A stretch of DNA of 64,000 bases from positions 251,001-315,000 of the forward strand of contig NZ_CP071612.1 of assembly GCF_017357245.1 (NCBI RefSeq), given 5' to 3'. Below are positions 18,035-27,673 of this stretch, piece after piece. The position numbers were made by a program, and so were the translations under genes. The DNA comes from Rhizobium bangladeshense. GTDB taxonomy: Bacteria > Pseudomonadota > Alphaproteobacteria > Rhizobiales > Rhizobiaceae. The first letter of the stretch is position 1. Every line of letters starts with the position of its first letter. The notes under the pieces are model-generated. The model made no database searches. It was not told where the DNA came from and saw nothing but the letters and a program-made list of their open reading frames with translations.

Positions 18035-19117
18035 ATGTCAGATATCGACCAGCTTAAATCCTCCTTGCTTGCCGAAATTTCCGCCGCTGGCGATGAGCCG
18101 GCGCTCGAAGCCGTGCGCGTGTCCGCTCTCGGCAAGAAGGGCTCGGTCTCCGAACTGCTGAAGACGCTCGGCGCCATGACGCCTGAGGAACGCCAGACCC
18201 GGGGCGCGGCGATCAACGCCTTGAAAAACGACGTGACTGACGCCATTACCGAGCGCAAATCGGTGCTGAAGATGGCGGCGGTCAATGCGCGGCTGAAGGC
18301 CGAGACGGTCGATGTCAGCCTGCCTGTGCGCTCTTCGCCCGCCGAACGCGGCCGCATCCACCCGATCAGCCAGATCGTCGACGAGATCACCGCGATCTTC
18401 GCCGACATGGGCTTCTCGATCGCCGAAGGTCCCGATATCGAAACCGATTACTACAATTTCACCGCGCTGAACTTCCCCGAAGGCCATCCGGCCCGCGAGA
18501 TGCACGATACCTTCTTCTTCAATCCGGATGAGAACGGTGAGCGCAAGGTGCTGCGCACCCATACCTCGCCGGTGCAGGTGCGCACCATGGAAGCACAGCA
18601 GCCTCCGATCCGCATCATCATTCCCGGCAAGACCTACCGCCAGGACTCTGACGCGACGCATTCGCCGATGTTCCATCAGGTCGAAGGTCTGGTCATCGAC
18701 AAGAAGGCCAATGTCGCCAACATACGCTGGGTGCTGGAAGAATTCTGCAAGACCTTCTTCGAGGTCGATAGCGTGACGATGCGTTTTCGCCCGTCCTTCT
18801 TCCCCTTCACCGAGCCGTCTTTCGAGGTCGATATCCAGTGCGACCGCTCCGGCCCGATCGTCAAGTTCGGCGAGGGCACGGACTGGATGGAGATCCTCGG
18901 CTGCGGCATGGTCCACCCGAACGTGCTGCGCTATGGCGGGCTTGATCCGGACGAATATCAGGGTTTTGCCTGGGGCATGGGTCTCGATCGTATCGCCATG
19001 CTGAAATACGGCATGCCCGACCTGCGCGACTTCTTCAATGCCGACGTCCGCTGGATGACGCATTACGGCTTCCGCCCGCTCGACATGCCGACGCTGTTCG
19101 GCGGTCTGAGCGCTTGA
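18035..19117 (+). CDS. pheS: Phenylalanyl-tRNA synthetase alpha subunit
   Basis: A 360-residue alpha subunit of the alpha2-beta2 class II synthetase that charges tRNA-Phe. An N-terminal coiled-coil tRNA-binding arm covers residues 1-90. Motif 1 is around [37 protein letters not shown]. Motif 2 holds the [14 protein letters not shown] loop, and motif 3 is [25 protein letters not shown]. All catalytic motifs are intact. GGAAAGAAGA precedes the ATG. pheT follows 16 bases after the stop. Confidence 0.97.
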   Translation: MSDIDQLKSSLLAEISAAGDEPALEAVRVSALGKKGSVSELLKTLGAMTPEERQTRGAAINALKNDVTDAITERKSVLKMAAVNARLKAETVDVSLPVRSSPAERGRIHPISQIVDEITAIFADMGFSIAEGPDIETDYYNFTALNFPEGHPAREMHDTFFFNPDENGERKVLRTHTSPVQVRTMEAQQPPIRIIIPGKTYRQDSDATHSPMFHQVEGLVIDKKANVANIRWVLEEFCKTFFEVDSVTMRFRPSFFPFTEPSFEVDIQCDRSGPIVKFGEGTDWMEILGCGMVHPNVLRYGGLDPDEYQGFAWGMGLDRIAMLKYGMPDLRDFFNADVRWMTHYGFRPLDMPTLFGGLSA

Positions 19118-19133
19118 ACGGAGAATTGGGACG

Positions 19134-21557
19134 ATGAAATTCACGCTCTCCTGGCTGAAAGAGCATCTCGAAACGGATGCCACGCTCGATGAAATCTGCG
19201 CCCGTCTCACCGAGATCGGCTTGGAAGTCGAGGATGTCGACGACAAGGCGGCGTTCAAGCCCTTCGTCATCGCCAAAGTCCTCTCGGCGGAAAAACATCC
19301 GCAGGCCGATCGCCTGAAGGTGCTGATGGTCGACACCGGATCCGGCGCGCCGGTGCAGGTCGTCTGCGGCGCTCCGAATGCGCGCGCCGGCCTCGTCGGT
19401 GCTTTCGCGGCTCCCGGAACCTACGTTCCCGGCATCGAGGTGACGCTTGCCGTCGGCAATATCCGCGGCGTCGAAAGCCGCGGCATGATGTGCTCCGAAA
19501 AGGAGTTGCAGATCTCTGAAAATCATGACGGCATCATCGATCTGCCGGAGGATGCGCCCGTCGGCCAGAGTTACGCGGCTTACGCCCGTCTCGACGACCC
19601 GGTCATCGAGATCAACCTGACGCCGAACCGGCCGGACTGTACTTCGGTCCACGGCATCGCCCGCGATCTCGCCGCCTCCGGTCTCGGCACGTTGAAGACG
19701 CGGTCCGCGCCGTCCTTCGCAATGAACGGCGAAACGCCGGTGAAGCTGACGCTCGATCTCGATGATCCCAGACTCTGCCCCGGCTTCGCGCTGCGCCTCG
19801 TGCGCGGCGTCAAGAACGGCCCGAGCCCGCGCTGGATGCAGCAGCGGCTCACAGCCATCGGCCTGCGCCCGATCAATGCGCTGGTCGATATCACCAATTA
19901 CATGACTTTCGATCAGGGCCGGCCGATCCATGTCTTCGATGCCGCCAAGATCAAGGGCAATCTCACCGTCCGCCGCGCGAGGGAAGGTGAGACCGTGTTG
20001 GCGCTCGACCAGCGCGAATACAAGCTCGGCCCGAACAACGTCGTCATATCAGATGAAGAGGGCATCGAATCGATCGGCGGCATCATGGGCGGCGAACATT
20101 CCGGCTGCGACGACAACACCGTCGACGTCCTGATCGAATCCGCTCTGTGGGATCCGATGAACATCGCCAAATCGGGCCGCAGCCTCGGCATCATCACCGA
20201 TGCCCGCTATCGCTTCGAACGCGGCGTCGATCCGGAATATATGGTTCCCGGTCTCGAGCGCACGACGGAACTGGTGCTGGAACTGTGCGGAGGCACCGCT
20301 GCCAGAGCCGAGGTTGTCGGCTATCGCGGCTACGAACCTAAAATTGTCGATTTCCCCTATTCGGAGGTCAAGCGCCTGACCGGCCTTGAAGTCTCGAATG
20401 AGGAAAGCAACACGATCCTGACCCGTCTCGGCTTCACTGTCACCGGTTCCGGCGAGCGCGTCTCCGTCGCCGTTCCCTCATGGCGCCCCGATGTCGACGG
20501 CAAGGCCGATCTCGTCGAGGAGATCATGCGCATCCACGGCGTCGACAATATCAAGCCGGCGCCGCTCGAAAGCCATGCGGCCGTCAACGGCAGGATCCTG
20601 ACGACGCTGCAGATTCGCACCCGCGTCGCCAAACGGGCGCTTGCCGCGCGCGGCATGCTGGAAGCCGTCACCTGGTCCTTCATTCCGGAAGGTCAGGCGA
20701 AGCTCTTCGGCGGTGGCTCGCCAGGGCTAAGGCTTGCCAATCCCATTGCTGCCGAAATGTCGGACATGCGCCCGTCGCTGCTGCCGGGTCTGCTGACCGC
20801 CGCTCAGCGCAATGCGGACAAGGGTTATGCCGACGTCGCCATCTTCGAGGTCTCCGGCACCTATGAAAACGACAGGCCGGAAGGCCAGCGCCGCGTCGCC
20901 GGCGGCATCCGCCGCGGCACGGCATCGCTCGCCGGCGCCGGCCGCATGTGGTTGAACGTCGCCAAGGGTGGCGGAAAGCCTGTCGACGTCTTCGACGCCA
21001 AGGCCGATGCGCTTGCCGTAATTGAAGCCTGCGGCCTGCCGATGGGCAATATCCAGATCGAGCAGGGCGGCCCCGAATGGTATCATCCCGGCCGCTCCGG
21101 CACGATCAAGATGGGGCCGAAGATCGTGCTCGGCTATTTCGGTGAATTCCATCCGCTGACGCTGGAAACGCTGGATGTCTCCGGCGCTCTCTGCGGCTTC
21201 GAAGTCTATCTCGATGCCATGGCCGAGCCGAAGAAGAAGGCGACCCGCACCAAGCCGGCGCTCGATCTTTCGCCTTTCCAGGCGGTCAAGCGCGACTTCG
21301 CCTTCGTCGTCGACAGGACGTTGGAAGCAGGCGCGATCGTCAAGGCTGCGACCGGCGCCGACCGCAAGCTTATCACCGGTGTCAATGTCTTCGACATCTT
21401 CGAGGGCGCTTCGGTAGGCGAGGGCAAGAAGTCGGTGGCGATCGAGGTTCAGATCCAGCCTGTCGATCGCACGCTGACGGACGAGGATTTCGAGGCGCTG
21501 ACGCAGAAGGTCGTGGCGAGCGTCACGAAATTCACCGGCGGCGTCCTCAGAAGCTGA
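19134..21557 (+). CDS. pheT: Phenylalanyl-tRNA synthetase beta subunit
   Basis: An 807-residue beta subunit. In order it has an N-terminal EMAP/tRNA-binding-like domain ([25 protein letters not shown], residues 40-150), the B3/B4 editing domain (about 200-400, with [21 protein letters not shown] and the editing pocket), B5 (about 400-475), a core synthetase-like domain, and the C-terminal ferredoxin-like anticodon-binding domain ([17 protein letters not shown]...[15 protein letters not shown]). Length and domain order are normal. It is 16 bases behind pheS in the same operon. Confidence 0.97.
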   Translation: MKFTLSWLKEHLETDATLDEICARLTEIGLEVEDVDDKAAFKPFVIAKVLSAEKHPQADRLKVLMVDTGSGAPVQVVCGAPNARAGLVGAFAAPGTYVPGIEVTLAVGNIRGVESRGMMCSEKELQISENHDGIIDLPEDAPVGQSYAAYARLDDPVIEINLTPNRPDCTSVHGIARDLAASGLGTLKTRSAPSFAMNGETPVKLTLDLDDPRLCPGFALRLVRGVKNGPSPRWMQQRLTAIGLRPINALVDITNYMTFDQGRPIHVFDAAKIKGNLTVRRAREGETVLALDQREYKLGPNNVVISDEEGIESIGGIMGGEHSGCDDNTVDVLIESALWDPMNIAKSGRSLGIITDARYRFERGVDPEYMVPGLERTTELVLELCGGTAARAEVVGYRGYEPKIVDFPYSEVKRLTGLEVSNEESNTILTRLGFTVTGSGERVSVAVPSWRPDVDGKADLVEEIMRIHGVDNIKPAPLESHAAVNGRILTTLQIRTRVAKRALAARGMLEAVTWSFIPEGQAKLFGGGSPGLRLANPIAAEMSDMRPSLLPGLLTAAQRNADKGYADVAIFEVSGTYENDRPEGQRRVAGGIRRGTASLAGAGRMWLNVAKGGGKPVDVFDAKADALAVIEACGLPMGNIQIEQGGPEWYHPGRSGTIKMGPKIVLGYFGEFHPLTLETLDVSGALCGFEVYLDAMAEPKKKATRTKPALDLSPFQAVKRDFAFVVDRTLEAGAIVKAATGADRKLITGVNVFDIFEGASVGEGKKSVAIEVQIQPVDRTLTDEDFEALTQKVVASVTKFTGGVLRS

Positions 21558-21568
21558 TCCGGACAATA

Positions 21569-21617
21569 ACCGGCCGCTCCCCTTCGCGTGTCTGAAAGGA
21601 CGCGCGAGGCGGCCGGT
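21569..21617. terminator. Long hairpin behind pheT
   Basis: The arms ACCGGCCGC and GCGGCCGGT are separated by 31 bases that contain a second CGCG pairing. It stands between the pheT stop and the convergent NTF2-like gene. There is no T-run, so termination is only a suggestion. Confidence 0.45.
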
Positions 21618-21638
21618 CATTCATCGCGTGTCCGCCTT

Positions 21639-21998
21639 TCACGTATGAAGATGGTAGAGCTTGCTGACGATCGTCCAGCGGCCTTCGATCTTCAGCAGCG
21701 AGAGATAATCGGTAAAGCGCATTCCGGCGAAGTCGTCGGTGACCTTCACGCTCGCCGCGTCGCCCTCGACATCGACGCTCTGAATATCCATGAAGGGCTG
21801 GGTGCCAGGCGGGGCGGGCTCCTCCGCCAGGATCGCGGCGATGAATTCATCCCGTGTCAGCCATTCGACGGCGTTTTGGTAATAACCGATGATCGAGCTT
21901 TTCGGGTGGAAGGCCTTCTTCAAGGCTGCCGCATTGGCGAAGGCCATGCCTTCGACATAGAGATGAACCGTCTGTTCGACTGCTTGCCTGTCCGACAT
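21639..21998 (-). CDS. NTF2-like (SnoaL / lumazine-binding-like) protein
   Basis: A 119-residue single-domain protein with the cone-shaped NTF2 fold. It begins with the helix QAVEQTVHLYVEGMAFANAAALKKAFHPKSSIIGY and continues with the beta strands DIQSVDVEGDAASVKVTDDFAGMRFTDYLSLLKIEGRWTIVSKLYH, typical of the Lumazine_bd_2 subgroup. Such proteins bind small hydrophobic ligands or act as accessory enzymes; no catalytic assignment is possible. The ATG at 21998 has a weak GGGAT upstream. It converges with pheT. Confidence 0.82.
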   Translation of the reverse strand: MSDRQAVEQTVHLYVEGMAFANAAALKKAFHPKSSIIGYYQNAVEWLTRDEFIAAILAEEPAPPGTQPFMDIQSVDVEGDAASVKVTDDFAGMRFTDYLSLLKIEGRWTIVSKLYHLHT

Positions 21999-22125
21999 GT
22001 TTTCATCCCGTTCTCCGAGATGCTGTTAGATAGTTTAGCGGGCTGCGAAGGCAAGCCCGGCCGCTTCCCAACCGTGGCTTCTCTCGATTTACAGATGTGC
22101 GGGTTCATGCGGAACAACTGGAGGC

Positions 22126-22263
22126 GTGCGGGTGCTGGAGGATTGGTGCGCGCCTTATCCGGGGCCGCCATTTGTCTATCATGCGAGCCGGCGGCAGATG
22201 CGACCGGCGCTGCGCGCCTTCATCGATTTCTTCAGACATGTCGAGGATAAGGGCGGCCGATAA
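22126..22263 (+). pseudogene. Remnant of a LysR-type regulator C-terminus
   Basis: The frame reads VRVLEDWCAPYPGPPFVYHASRR... and ends in RAFIDFFRHVEDKGGR followed by TAA at 22261. This matches the last 45 residues of LysR regulators (LVPLLEDFCPPFPG..LYYPRRRQ..ALRALIDYVR), such as the complete one at 41083-41979. No helix-turn-helix or effector domain is encoded upstream; the bases before 22126 belong to unrelated sequence. It is therefore a 3' remnant left by a deletion or rearrangement. Confidence 0.8.
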
Positions 22264-22293
22264 AAGGGCACGGCCGCCCGGTTCGTCGTTCCG

Positions 22294-22791
22294 TCAGGCA
22301 GCTTTCGCCTTCTGGTTTGCCGCCGTCGTGGCGAGCTGGGAAAGCTTCTTGTCGGTGGCCGTCTCCTCCTGCAGCGTCTGGTCGAGCAGGGCGACGACAT
22401 CCTTCAGGCCGAGCGTTGCTGCCCAGGTCTTCAGCGTGCCATACCGGGCGATTTCATAGTGCTCGACTGCCTGCGCAGCGGAGATCAGCCCGGCATCCAG
22501 TGCTGGTGTGCCCTTGAATTCCTCCATGATCTCTTCGCCCTCGGCAATGATGCCCTGGATTGCCTCGCAGGTCTTGCCTTGCGCGCGCTTGCCGAACTTT
22601 TCGAAAACCTGCTGCAGGCGCTCGACCTGCGCTTCGGTTTCCTCGCGGTGCTTTTCGAAGCCCGCCTTCAGTTCGGAGGACTGGGCGGCGCGCGCCATCT
22701 TCGGCAGAGCGCGCAATATCTGCCGCTCGGCGAAATAGATGTCCTTGAGCGTGTCGTAAAAGAGATCTTCCAACGTCTTTTCCTTGGCCAT
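22294..22791 (-). CDS. DUF892 / YciE-YciF family ferritin-like protein
   Basis: A 165-residue four-helix ferritin-like protein of the YciE/YciF (DUF892) type: TLEDLFYDTLKDIYFAERQILRALPKMARAAQSSELKAGF, then HREETEAQVERLQQVFE and the last helices with AVEHYEIARYGTLKTWAATLG. E and H residues suited to a di-metal site lie in AERQ, HREETEAQ and AVEHYE. The family is stress-induced in enterobacteria, with unproven activity. The start at 22791 is preferred because GGAG precedes it; an ATG nine bases upstream is possible. The C-terminus is alanine- and lysine-rich. Confidence 0.87.
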   Translation of the reverse strand: MAKEKTLEDLFYDTLKDIYFAERQILRALPKMARAAQSSELKAGFEKHREETEAQVERLQQVFEKFGKRAQGKTCEAIQGIIAEGEEIMEEFKGTPALDAGLISAAQAVEHYEIARYGTLKTWAATLGLKDVVALLDQTLQEETATDKKLSQLATTAANQKAKAA

Positions 22792-22938
22792 TTTCTCCAT
22801 CCTTTTTTTGGGAAAGGCCGCGAACGCGGCGACACACTAAGAAGCGAAGATCGCGCTAATTGTTCCCGATCGATTTCGGGTGGACTGCAAAACCGCTCCG
22901 GGCAATCATCCCGCCGCTGACGTGGAGGAAGAAAACGC

Positions 22939-23556
22939 ATGCGAAAGCCGGGTTCGATGAAAGGTCTGGAGGATCTCGGCCGCGTGCGGCTGTCGCAAAA
23001 CTTCTTCTTCCGCGATTTCCTGCATTCGGAAATCGCCGATTTCTACCGCATTCCCAATATTCCCGAGGATCCCGAACTGGCGATCGAAGCCGGGAAAAGA
23101 CTTTGCGAGGAATTGCTGGAGCCGCTGGAAGCGACGTTCGGACGCCTGCACATTCGCTCCGGCTACCGCTCGCCCGAGGTTAACCGGTTCGGCAACGAGA
23201 ACAAGCTGAACTGTTCCACCAATGCCGCCACCGCTGCGCATCACATCTGGGATATCAGAGATTTCGACGGGTGCATGGGCGCCGCCGCCTGCATTGCCGT
23301 GCCGTGGATGATCGACCGTTACCGCGATGAAAGCGACTGGCAGCGGCTCGCCTGGTGGATCCACGACCATCTGCCCTACGCATCGCTCTGCTTCTTTCCG
23401 AAGCTCTGGGCCTTCAATATCCAGTGGCACGAACGGCCGAGGCGGGTGATCCAGAGCTATGTCAGACCGCGCGGCATTCTGACAAAGCCAGGTATGGCGA
23501 ACTGGGCGGGTGACCACGCTGCTTTCTACAAGGGATTTCCGGCGCTCAGAAACTGA
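22939..23556 (+). CDS. Peptidase M15-like protein (D-Ala-D-Ala carboxypeptidase fold), divergent
   Basis: A 205-residue protein, intracellular by sequence (no signal peptide). The segment HIRSGYRSPEVNRFG is the M15 peptidase hallmark. Possible zinc ligands follow as His and Asp in AHHIWDIRDFDG and a late histidine in NIQWHERP. The spacing resembles M15A enzymes but the insert between ligands is unusual and aromatic-rich. The gene could be a cell-wall or phage-like endolysin-type enzyme or an inactive relative. The ATG at 22939 follows GGAGG. Its end overlaps the convergent GNAT gene by 11 bases. Confidence 0.65.
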   Translation: MRKPGSMKGLEDLGRVRLSQNFFFRDFLHSEIADFYRIPNIPEDPELAIEAGKRLCEELLEPLEATFGRLHIRSGYRSPEVNRFGNENKLNCSTNAATAAHHIWDIRDFDGCMGAAACIAVPWMIDRYRDESDWQRLAWWIHDHLPYASLCFFPKLWAFNIQWHERPRRVIQSYVRPRGILTKPGMANWAGDHAAFYKGFPALRN

Positions 23557-23989
23557 TGCGATAGCGGATGTGGCCGTCGCTTTCGACATAGCTGTCGTAG
23601 AGCGCGCGGGCCGTCTTGTTCTTCTCGCTCGTATGCCAATAGAGCCGCGACCATCCCTTCGCCCTGCAGAGCGCGACGAGATCGTCCATAAGCGCCCGGC
23701 CGACGCCCCTGCCGCGCGCATCGGGATCGACGAAGAGGTCTTCCAGATAGCAGTCCCTGCCGCGGATCCAGGTGCCCTCATGCGTCAGGAAAAGTGCAAA
23801 GCCCACCATCCTGCCGTCGATCTCGGCGACGCGCATGCCGATCGCCGAGCCTGGATCGAAAATCCGGCGCCACGTCTGGTCGGTGATATCGGCATCGACA
23901 GTTACGTCATAAAAGGTGAGGTAGGCTGCCCAGAGTTCGCGCCAGCGGGCTTGGTCCTCGGGGCGGGCATCACGTATCGTTGCGGTCAT
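23546..23989 (-). CDS. GNAT-family N-acetyltransferase
   Basis: A 147-residue GNAT enzyme. CoA-binding motif A is DLFVDPDARGRGVGRALMDDLVALCRAKGWSRLYWHT near residues 85-120, followed by NKTARALYDSY. The N-terminus IRDARPEDQARWRELWAAYLTFY is typical of the group. Its start overlaps the stop of the aldo-keto reductase gene by four bases (ATGA), so the two are translationally coupled. The substrate is unknown. Confidence 0.9.
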   Translation of the reverse strand: MTATIRDARPEDQARWRELWAAYLTFYDVTVDADITDQTWRRIFDPGSAIGMRVAEIDGRMVGFALFLTHEGTWIRGRDCYLEDLFVDPDARGRGVGRALMDDLVALCRAKGWSRLYWHTSEKNKTARALYDSYVESDGHIRYRISF

Positions 23990-24948
23990 GGCTGTCTTCT
24001 TTCCGCGCCGGCTTCGTCGAGCAGCGCCATTGCCTCAGTGGAAAGGGAGAGTGTCGCCGACTTCACAAGGCTTTCAAGCTGCGACAGGCTGGTCGCGCTG
24101 GCAATCGGCGCCGTCACTCCCTTCTTACGCAACAGCCAGGCAAGCGAGATTTTCGCGGGCTTGGCGCCCGTTTCGGCGGCCACCCGGTCGAGCGCGGCGA
24201 AAATGCGCAGGCCCTTCGCGTCGAGATATTGCGAAACGCGGCCTTCGCGCGCCCGTCCTTGCGTATCTGCCTTGCTGCGGTATTTGCCGGTGAGAAAGCC
24301 GGCGGCGAGGCTGAAATAGGTGATGACGCCGATATCCTGATGGACGCAGAGATCGGCAAGCGGCCCCTCGAAGCTGGCGCGCTGGTAAAGATTATATTCC
24401 GGCTGCAGCACGTCATATCGCGGCAGGCCGGCTTTCTCGGCAGCGTCGAAGGACGTCTGGAGCATGTCCGCATCGTAGTTCGAGCAGCCGATGGCGCGGA
24501 TCTTGCCCTGCTGCTTCAGCTTTGCATAGGCGCCGAGCGTCTCCTCGTGCGGCGTATCGGCATCCGGCCAATGCGAGAGATAGAGATCGATATAGTCCGT
24601 CTGCAGCCGGCGCAGCGACGCCTCCACCGCCGTCAGAATATAGCTCTCCTTCAGCGTCTTTCCCTGGCCCATGTCCGAGCCGACCTTGGTAACGATGACG
24701 GCCCTGTCGCGGGAGATCCGCGCCTGTTTCAGCCAGCGTCCGATGATCTCCTCGGAATCGCCGCCCTTGTTGCCGGGAACCCATGTGGAATAGACGTCCG
24801 CCGTATCGATCGTATTGAGCCCGGCATCGAAAATGGCGTCGAGATTGGCAAAGGAAGTTTTCTCGTCGGCCGTCCAGCTGAAGACATTGCCGCCGATCAC
24901 GATCGGTGCGACCGAAATACCTGTTTTTCCAAGCCGGCGCATTTCCAT
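23986..24948 (-). CDS. Aldo/keto reductase
   Basis: A 320-residue NADPH-dependent oxidoreductase with the TIM-barrel AKR tetrad: Asp and Tyr in DTADVYS (near 48-54), Lys in VTKVGSD (near 85) and His in YLSHWPD (near 125). The C-terminal cofactor part is ITYFSLAAGFLTGKYR and APIASATSLSQLESLV. The ATG at 24948 follows GGAGAGCCTT and is preferred over the one 12 bases upstream. It forms an operon with the GNAT gene (ATGA overlap). It reduces aldehydes or ketones; the natural substrate is not evident. Confidence 0.92.
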   Translation of the reverse strand: MEMRRLGKTGISVAPIVIGGNVFSWTADEKTSFANLDAIFDAGLNTIDTADVYSTWVPGNKGGDSEEIIGRWLKQARISRDRAVIVTKVGSDMGQGKTLKESYILTAVEASLRRLQTDYIDLYLSHWPDADTPHEETLGAYAKLKQQGKIRAIGCSNYDADMLQTSFDAAEKAGLPRYDVLQPEYNLYQRASFEGPLADLCVHQDIGVITYFSLAAGFLTGKYRSKADTQGRAREGRVSQYLDAKGLRIFAALDRVAAETGAKPAKISLAWLLRKKGVTAPIASATSLSQLESLVKSATLSLSTEAMALLDEAGAERRQP

Positions 24949-25131
24949 AAGGCTCTCCACGATGGATAAAATATCAAAGGCTGTATTGAACGGCGGACAT
25001 GGCAGAACGCCGCTAAGCTAGCGCGATCCAGGCACAAGGCAAACCCGGCTTCGGCAATTTGATATCGCGCCATTGCGCCGCGGCGGAGGCCTGAATATGG
25101 TTCGCGAATATCCATTTTGGGAGGCTCGCAC

Positions 25132-26118
25132 ATGCTGCGTTTCGGTATCATTTCAACGGCGAAGATCGGTCGCGACAATGTCGTGCCCGCCATCCAGGAC
25201 GCTGAAAATTGCGTCGTCACCGCGGTTGCCAGCCGCGATCTGGCGCGTGCAAGGGAGATGGCCGATCGCTTCTCGGTACCGCATGCCTTCGGCTCTTATG
25301 AGGAAATGCTGGCGTCCGACGTCATCGACGCCGTCTATATCCCGCTGCCGACCTCGCAGCATATCGAATGGTCGATCAAGGCAGCCGACGCCGGCAAGCA
25401 TGTGCTCTGCGAAAAGCCCCTGGCGCTGAAGGCCGATGATATTGACGCCGTGATCGCTGCCCGAGACCGCAATCGCGTGGTGGTCACCGAAGCCTACATG
25501 GTCACCTATGCCCCGGTCTGGCAGAAGGTGCGTTCACTGATCGGCGAGGGTGCCATCGGTTCGCTGCGCCATGTGCAGGGCGCTTTCACCTATTTCAACC
25601 GCGACCCCGCCAACATGCGCAACGTTCCCGAACTCGGCGGCGGCGGTCTTCCCGACATCGGCGTCTATCCCGTCATGAGCACGCGTTTTTCCACCGGCAA
25701 GGAGCCGCTCCGGATCCAGGCGACCACCGAGCGCGATCCGCATTTCGGCACGGACATCTATTCGAGCGTCAAGGCCGATTTCGGGGATTTCGAGCTGAGC
25801 TTCTATGTCTCGACGCAGATGGCCAATCGCCAGCTCATGGTCTTCCACGGCACCGAAGGTTACATCGAGGTCAAGTCCCCCTTCAACGCCAATCGCTGGG
25901 GGCCGGAAGAGATCGAACTGGCCGATCGCAGCCACAATGAATCGCGCATCTTCCGCTATCAGGACAGCCGCCAATACAGACGCGAGGTCGAGGCCTTCGC
26001 TCGCGCGGTAAAGAACGGAAAGGAAGAGATCGTCACGCTCGAAAACTCGAAGCTGAACCAGAAGGTGATAGATGCGATCTACCGCGCCAGCGAGAAGGAC
26101 GGCTGGGAGGCAGTCTGA
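25132..26118 (+). CDS. Gfo/Idh/MocA-family NAD(P)-dependent oxidoreductase
   Basis: A 328-residue sugar or cyclitol dehydrogenase-like protein. The N-terminal Rossmann domain ([21 protein letters not shown]) is followed by the family lysine in [12 protein letters not shown] (near residue 95) and the C-terminal substrate-binding domain from about residue 130, with [12 protein letters not shown]. The ATG at 25132 follows GGGAGGC, and the TTG 15 bases upstream is less likely. It is divergent from the aldo-keto reductase. A role in sugar or inositol use is the family expectation; no transporter adjoins it. Confidence 0.9.
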   Translation: MLRFGIISTAKIGRDNVVPAIQDAENCVVTAVASRDLARAREMADRFSVPHAFGSYEEMLASDVIDAVYIPLPTSQHIEWSIKAADAGKHVLCEKPLALKADDIDAVIAARDRNRVVVTEAYMVTYAPVWQKVRSLIGEGAIGSLRHVQGAFTYFNRDPANMRNVPELGGGGLPDIGVYPVMSTRFSTGKEPLRIQATTERDPHFGTDIYSSVKADFGDFELSFYVSTQMANRQLMVFHGTEGYIEVKSPFNANRWGPEEIELADRSHNESRIFRYQDSRQYRREVEAFARAVKNGKEEIVTLENSKLNQKVIDAIYRASEKDGWEAV

Positions 26119-26127
26119 TTATTCCGC

Positions 26128-26505
26128 TCATTCCGGGCGGAAGACGAAGCGCGAATAGCCGAGGAAGCTGAAGACCATGGAGGCGACGCTGGCGATCACC
26201 ATGGCCGCCAGCGGCTGGAGCGTCGGCAGCGAAAGCAGCAGCGCAGAGTAAAGCCCGTAATTGAGAAGCGCCGCCGTCACCCCGATAGAGCCGTAACGGA
26301 AGCCCTCGGCGGCAAGCGAACGGCCGGAGCGATCGAAGGTGAAGCTGCGGTTGAAAGCCCAGGTGGCCGCCATTGCCGCCGCGATCGCGAAGAACCGCGC
26401 CAGAAACGGCCCGAGCGGCGTCAGATGGAGCAGCGCCGCCAGCATGCCGGCATCGACAAGGAAGCCGATGCCCCCGGCGATCGCGAAGCGGACGAGCTTT
26501 CTCAT
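26128..26505 (-). CDS. GtrA-family membrane protein
   Basis: A 125-residue inner-membrane protein with four predicted helices: FAIAGGIGFLVDAGMLAALLHL, FFAIAAAMAATWAFNR, a third around GVTAALLNYGLYSALLLS and the last MVIASVASMVFSFLGYSRFVF. The motif ATWAFNRSFTF is the GtrA signature. GtrA proteins are thought to flip polyprenyl-linked sugars across the membrane. Its start overlaps the stop of the GT2 gene by four bases, so the pair makes and flips a lipid-linked sugar. Confidence 0.9.
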   Translation of the reverse strand: MRKLVRFAIAGGIGFLVDAGMLAALLHLTPLGPFLARFFAIAAAMAATWAFNRSFTFDRSGRSLAAEGFRYGSIGVTAALLNYGLYSALLLSLPTLQPLAAMVIASVASMVFSFLGYSRFVFRPE

Positions 26506-27509
26506 GCCGCATCCGCCTTTCCGGGACGTTTACGCGATGCCGATTTTGCGTCAGTGAGCAGCGCCTTGGCGGCGCTCGGGGTCTCCAGGCTCATATAATG
26601 GATGCGAAGCTGCTCGGCTCGGGCCCTGGCCACGGAATCAAGGATGACGCCGGCGGTAAAAAGCATGAAGGAGATCATCATCAGCGCCATCGACAGAACC
26701 CAGGTCGGCATGCGGCTGACGAGGCCCGTGTCGAAATATTCCGCCAGCACCGGCGCCATGAAGCCGAGGCTTGTCAGCATGAAGCCGGCGCTGATCGCGC
26801 TGAAGAAGGCGAAGGGCCGGGTCTCCTTCATCAGCATCGCGAACATCCAGAGGATTTTGCCGCCGTCACGGAACGTCGAAAGCTTGGAGTGGGAGCCTTC
26901 CGGGCGGCGGCCGTAATCGAGTTCCAGTTCGCTGACGGGAAGCTTCAGCCGGGAGGCATGCACCGACATTTCGGTTTCGATCTCGAAGCCGCCTGATACC
27001 GCCGGGAAGCTCTTGACGAAGCGGCGCGAGAAAGCGCGGTAGCCGGAAAAGATATCGGTGAAGTCGGGGCCGAAGATCGTGCGGTAGAGCAGGTTGAAAA
27101 GCCGGTTGCCAAGCGCATGGCCCTGACGGCCGGCATCGGCATGCACGCCTCGCCGGGTGCCCACGACCATGTCGGCGCGTTCGGTGAGAAGCGTCCGCAC
27201 CAGCTCCTCGGCATCGCCGGGCGCATAGGTTCCGTCGCCATCCGCGATGATGTAGATGTCCGCCTCGATGTCGGCGAACATGCGGCGCACGACGTGGCCC
27301 TTGCCTTGCCGCCGCTCGCGCACGACATGCGCGCCGGCCAGCATGGCCTGCAGAGCGGTCCCGTCGGTGGAATTATTGTCGTAGACGTGGATCGCGGCAC
27401 CCGGGAGTGTCGCCCGGAAGCCCTGCACCACCGGGCCGATCGTCGCAGCTTCATTATAGCAGGGAAGCAGGACGGCAATGTCCGGGTGGTCGGTACGCGT
27501 TCGGGCCAT
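26502..27509 (-). CDS. Family 2 glycosyltransferase, dolichyl-phosphate-sugar synthase type
   Basis: A 335-residue GT2 enzyme. The catalytic GT-A domain covers residues 1-215: VLLPCYNEAATIGPVV, VYDNNSTDGTA, the DGDGTY metal-binding motif near 95, and FSGYRAFSRRFVKSFP. Two hydrophobic helices follow at about 240-300. This matches polyprenyl-phosphate glucosyl- or mannosyltransferases. It pairs with GtrA by a four-base overlap. The C-terminus is hydrophilic and cytosolic. A GT-C-like protein is encoded divergently and may use the lipid-linked sugar. Confidence 0.92.
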   Translation of the reverse strand: MARTRTDHPDIAVLLPCYNEAATIGPVVQGFRATLPGAAIHVYDNNSTDGTALQAMLAGAHVVRERRQGKGHVVRRMFADIEADIYIIADGDGTYAPGDAEELVRTLLTERADMVVGTRRGVHADAGRQGHALGNRLFNLLYRTIFGPDFTDIFSGYRAFSRRFVKSFPAVSGGFEIETEMSVHASRLKLPVSELELDYGRRPEGSHSKLSTFRDGGKILWMFAMLMKETRPFAFFSAISAGFMLTSLGFMAPVLAEYFDTGLVSRMPTWVLSMALMMISFMLFTAGVILDSVARARAEQLRIHYMSLETPSAAKALLTDAKSASRKRPGKADAA

Positions 27510-27673
27510 GACTCTACTCGTTACACTAAAGAAGCCGTCACCCAGACTAAAACACGCAGCGTTAATAAGACCCTATGACGCAGGCAAAATCGGCCGCATC
27601 CGCAGACGGCTTTACACTTTCTTGATCGGCGCCCGTTAAGGTTCGGCCATCTGCAAACGAAGTACTAACCACG

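Noticed and set aside
18038..19336. 432-codon minus-strand frame opposite pheS
   Set aside because: Antisense to pheS and the pheT start; no recognisable motif.
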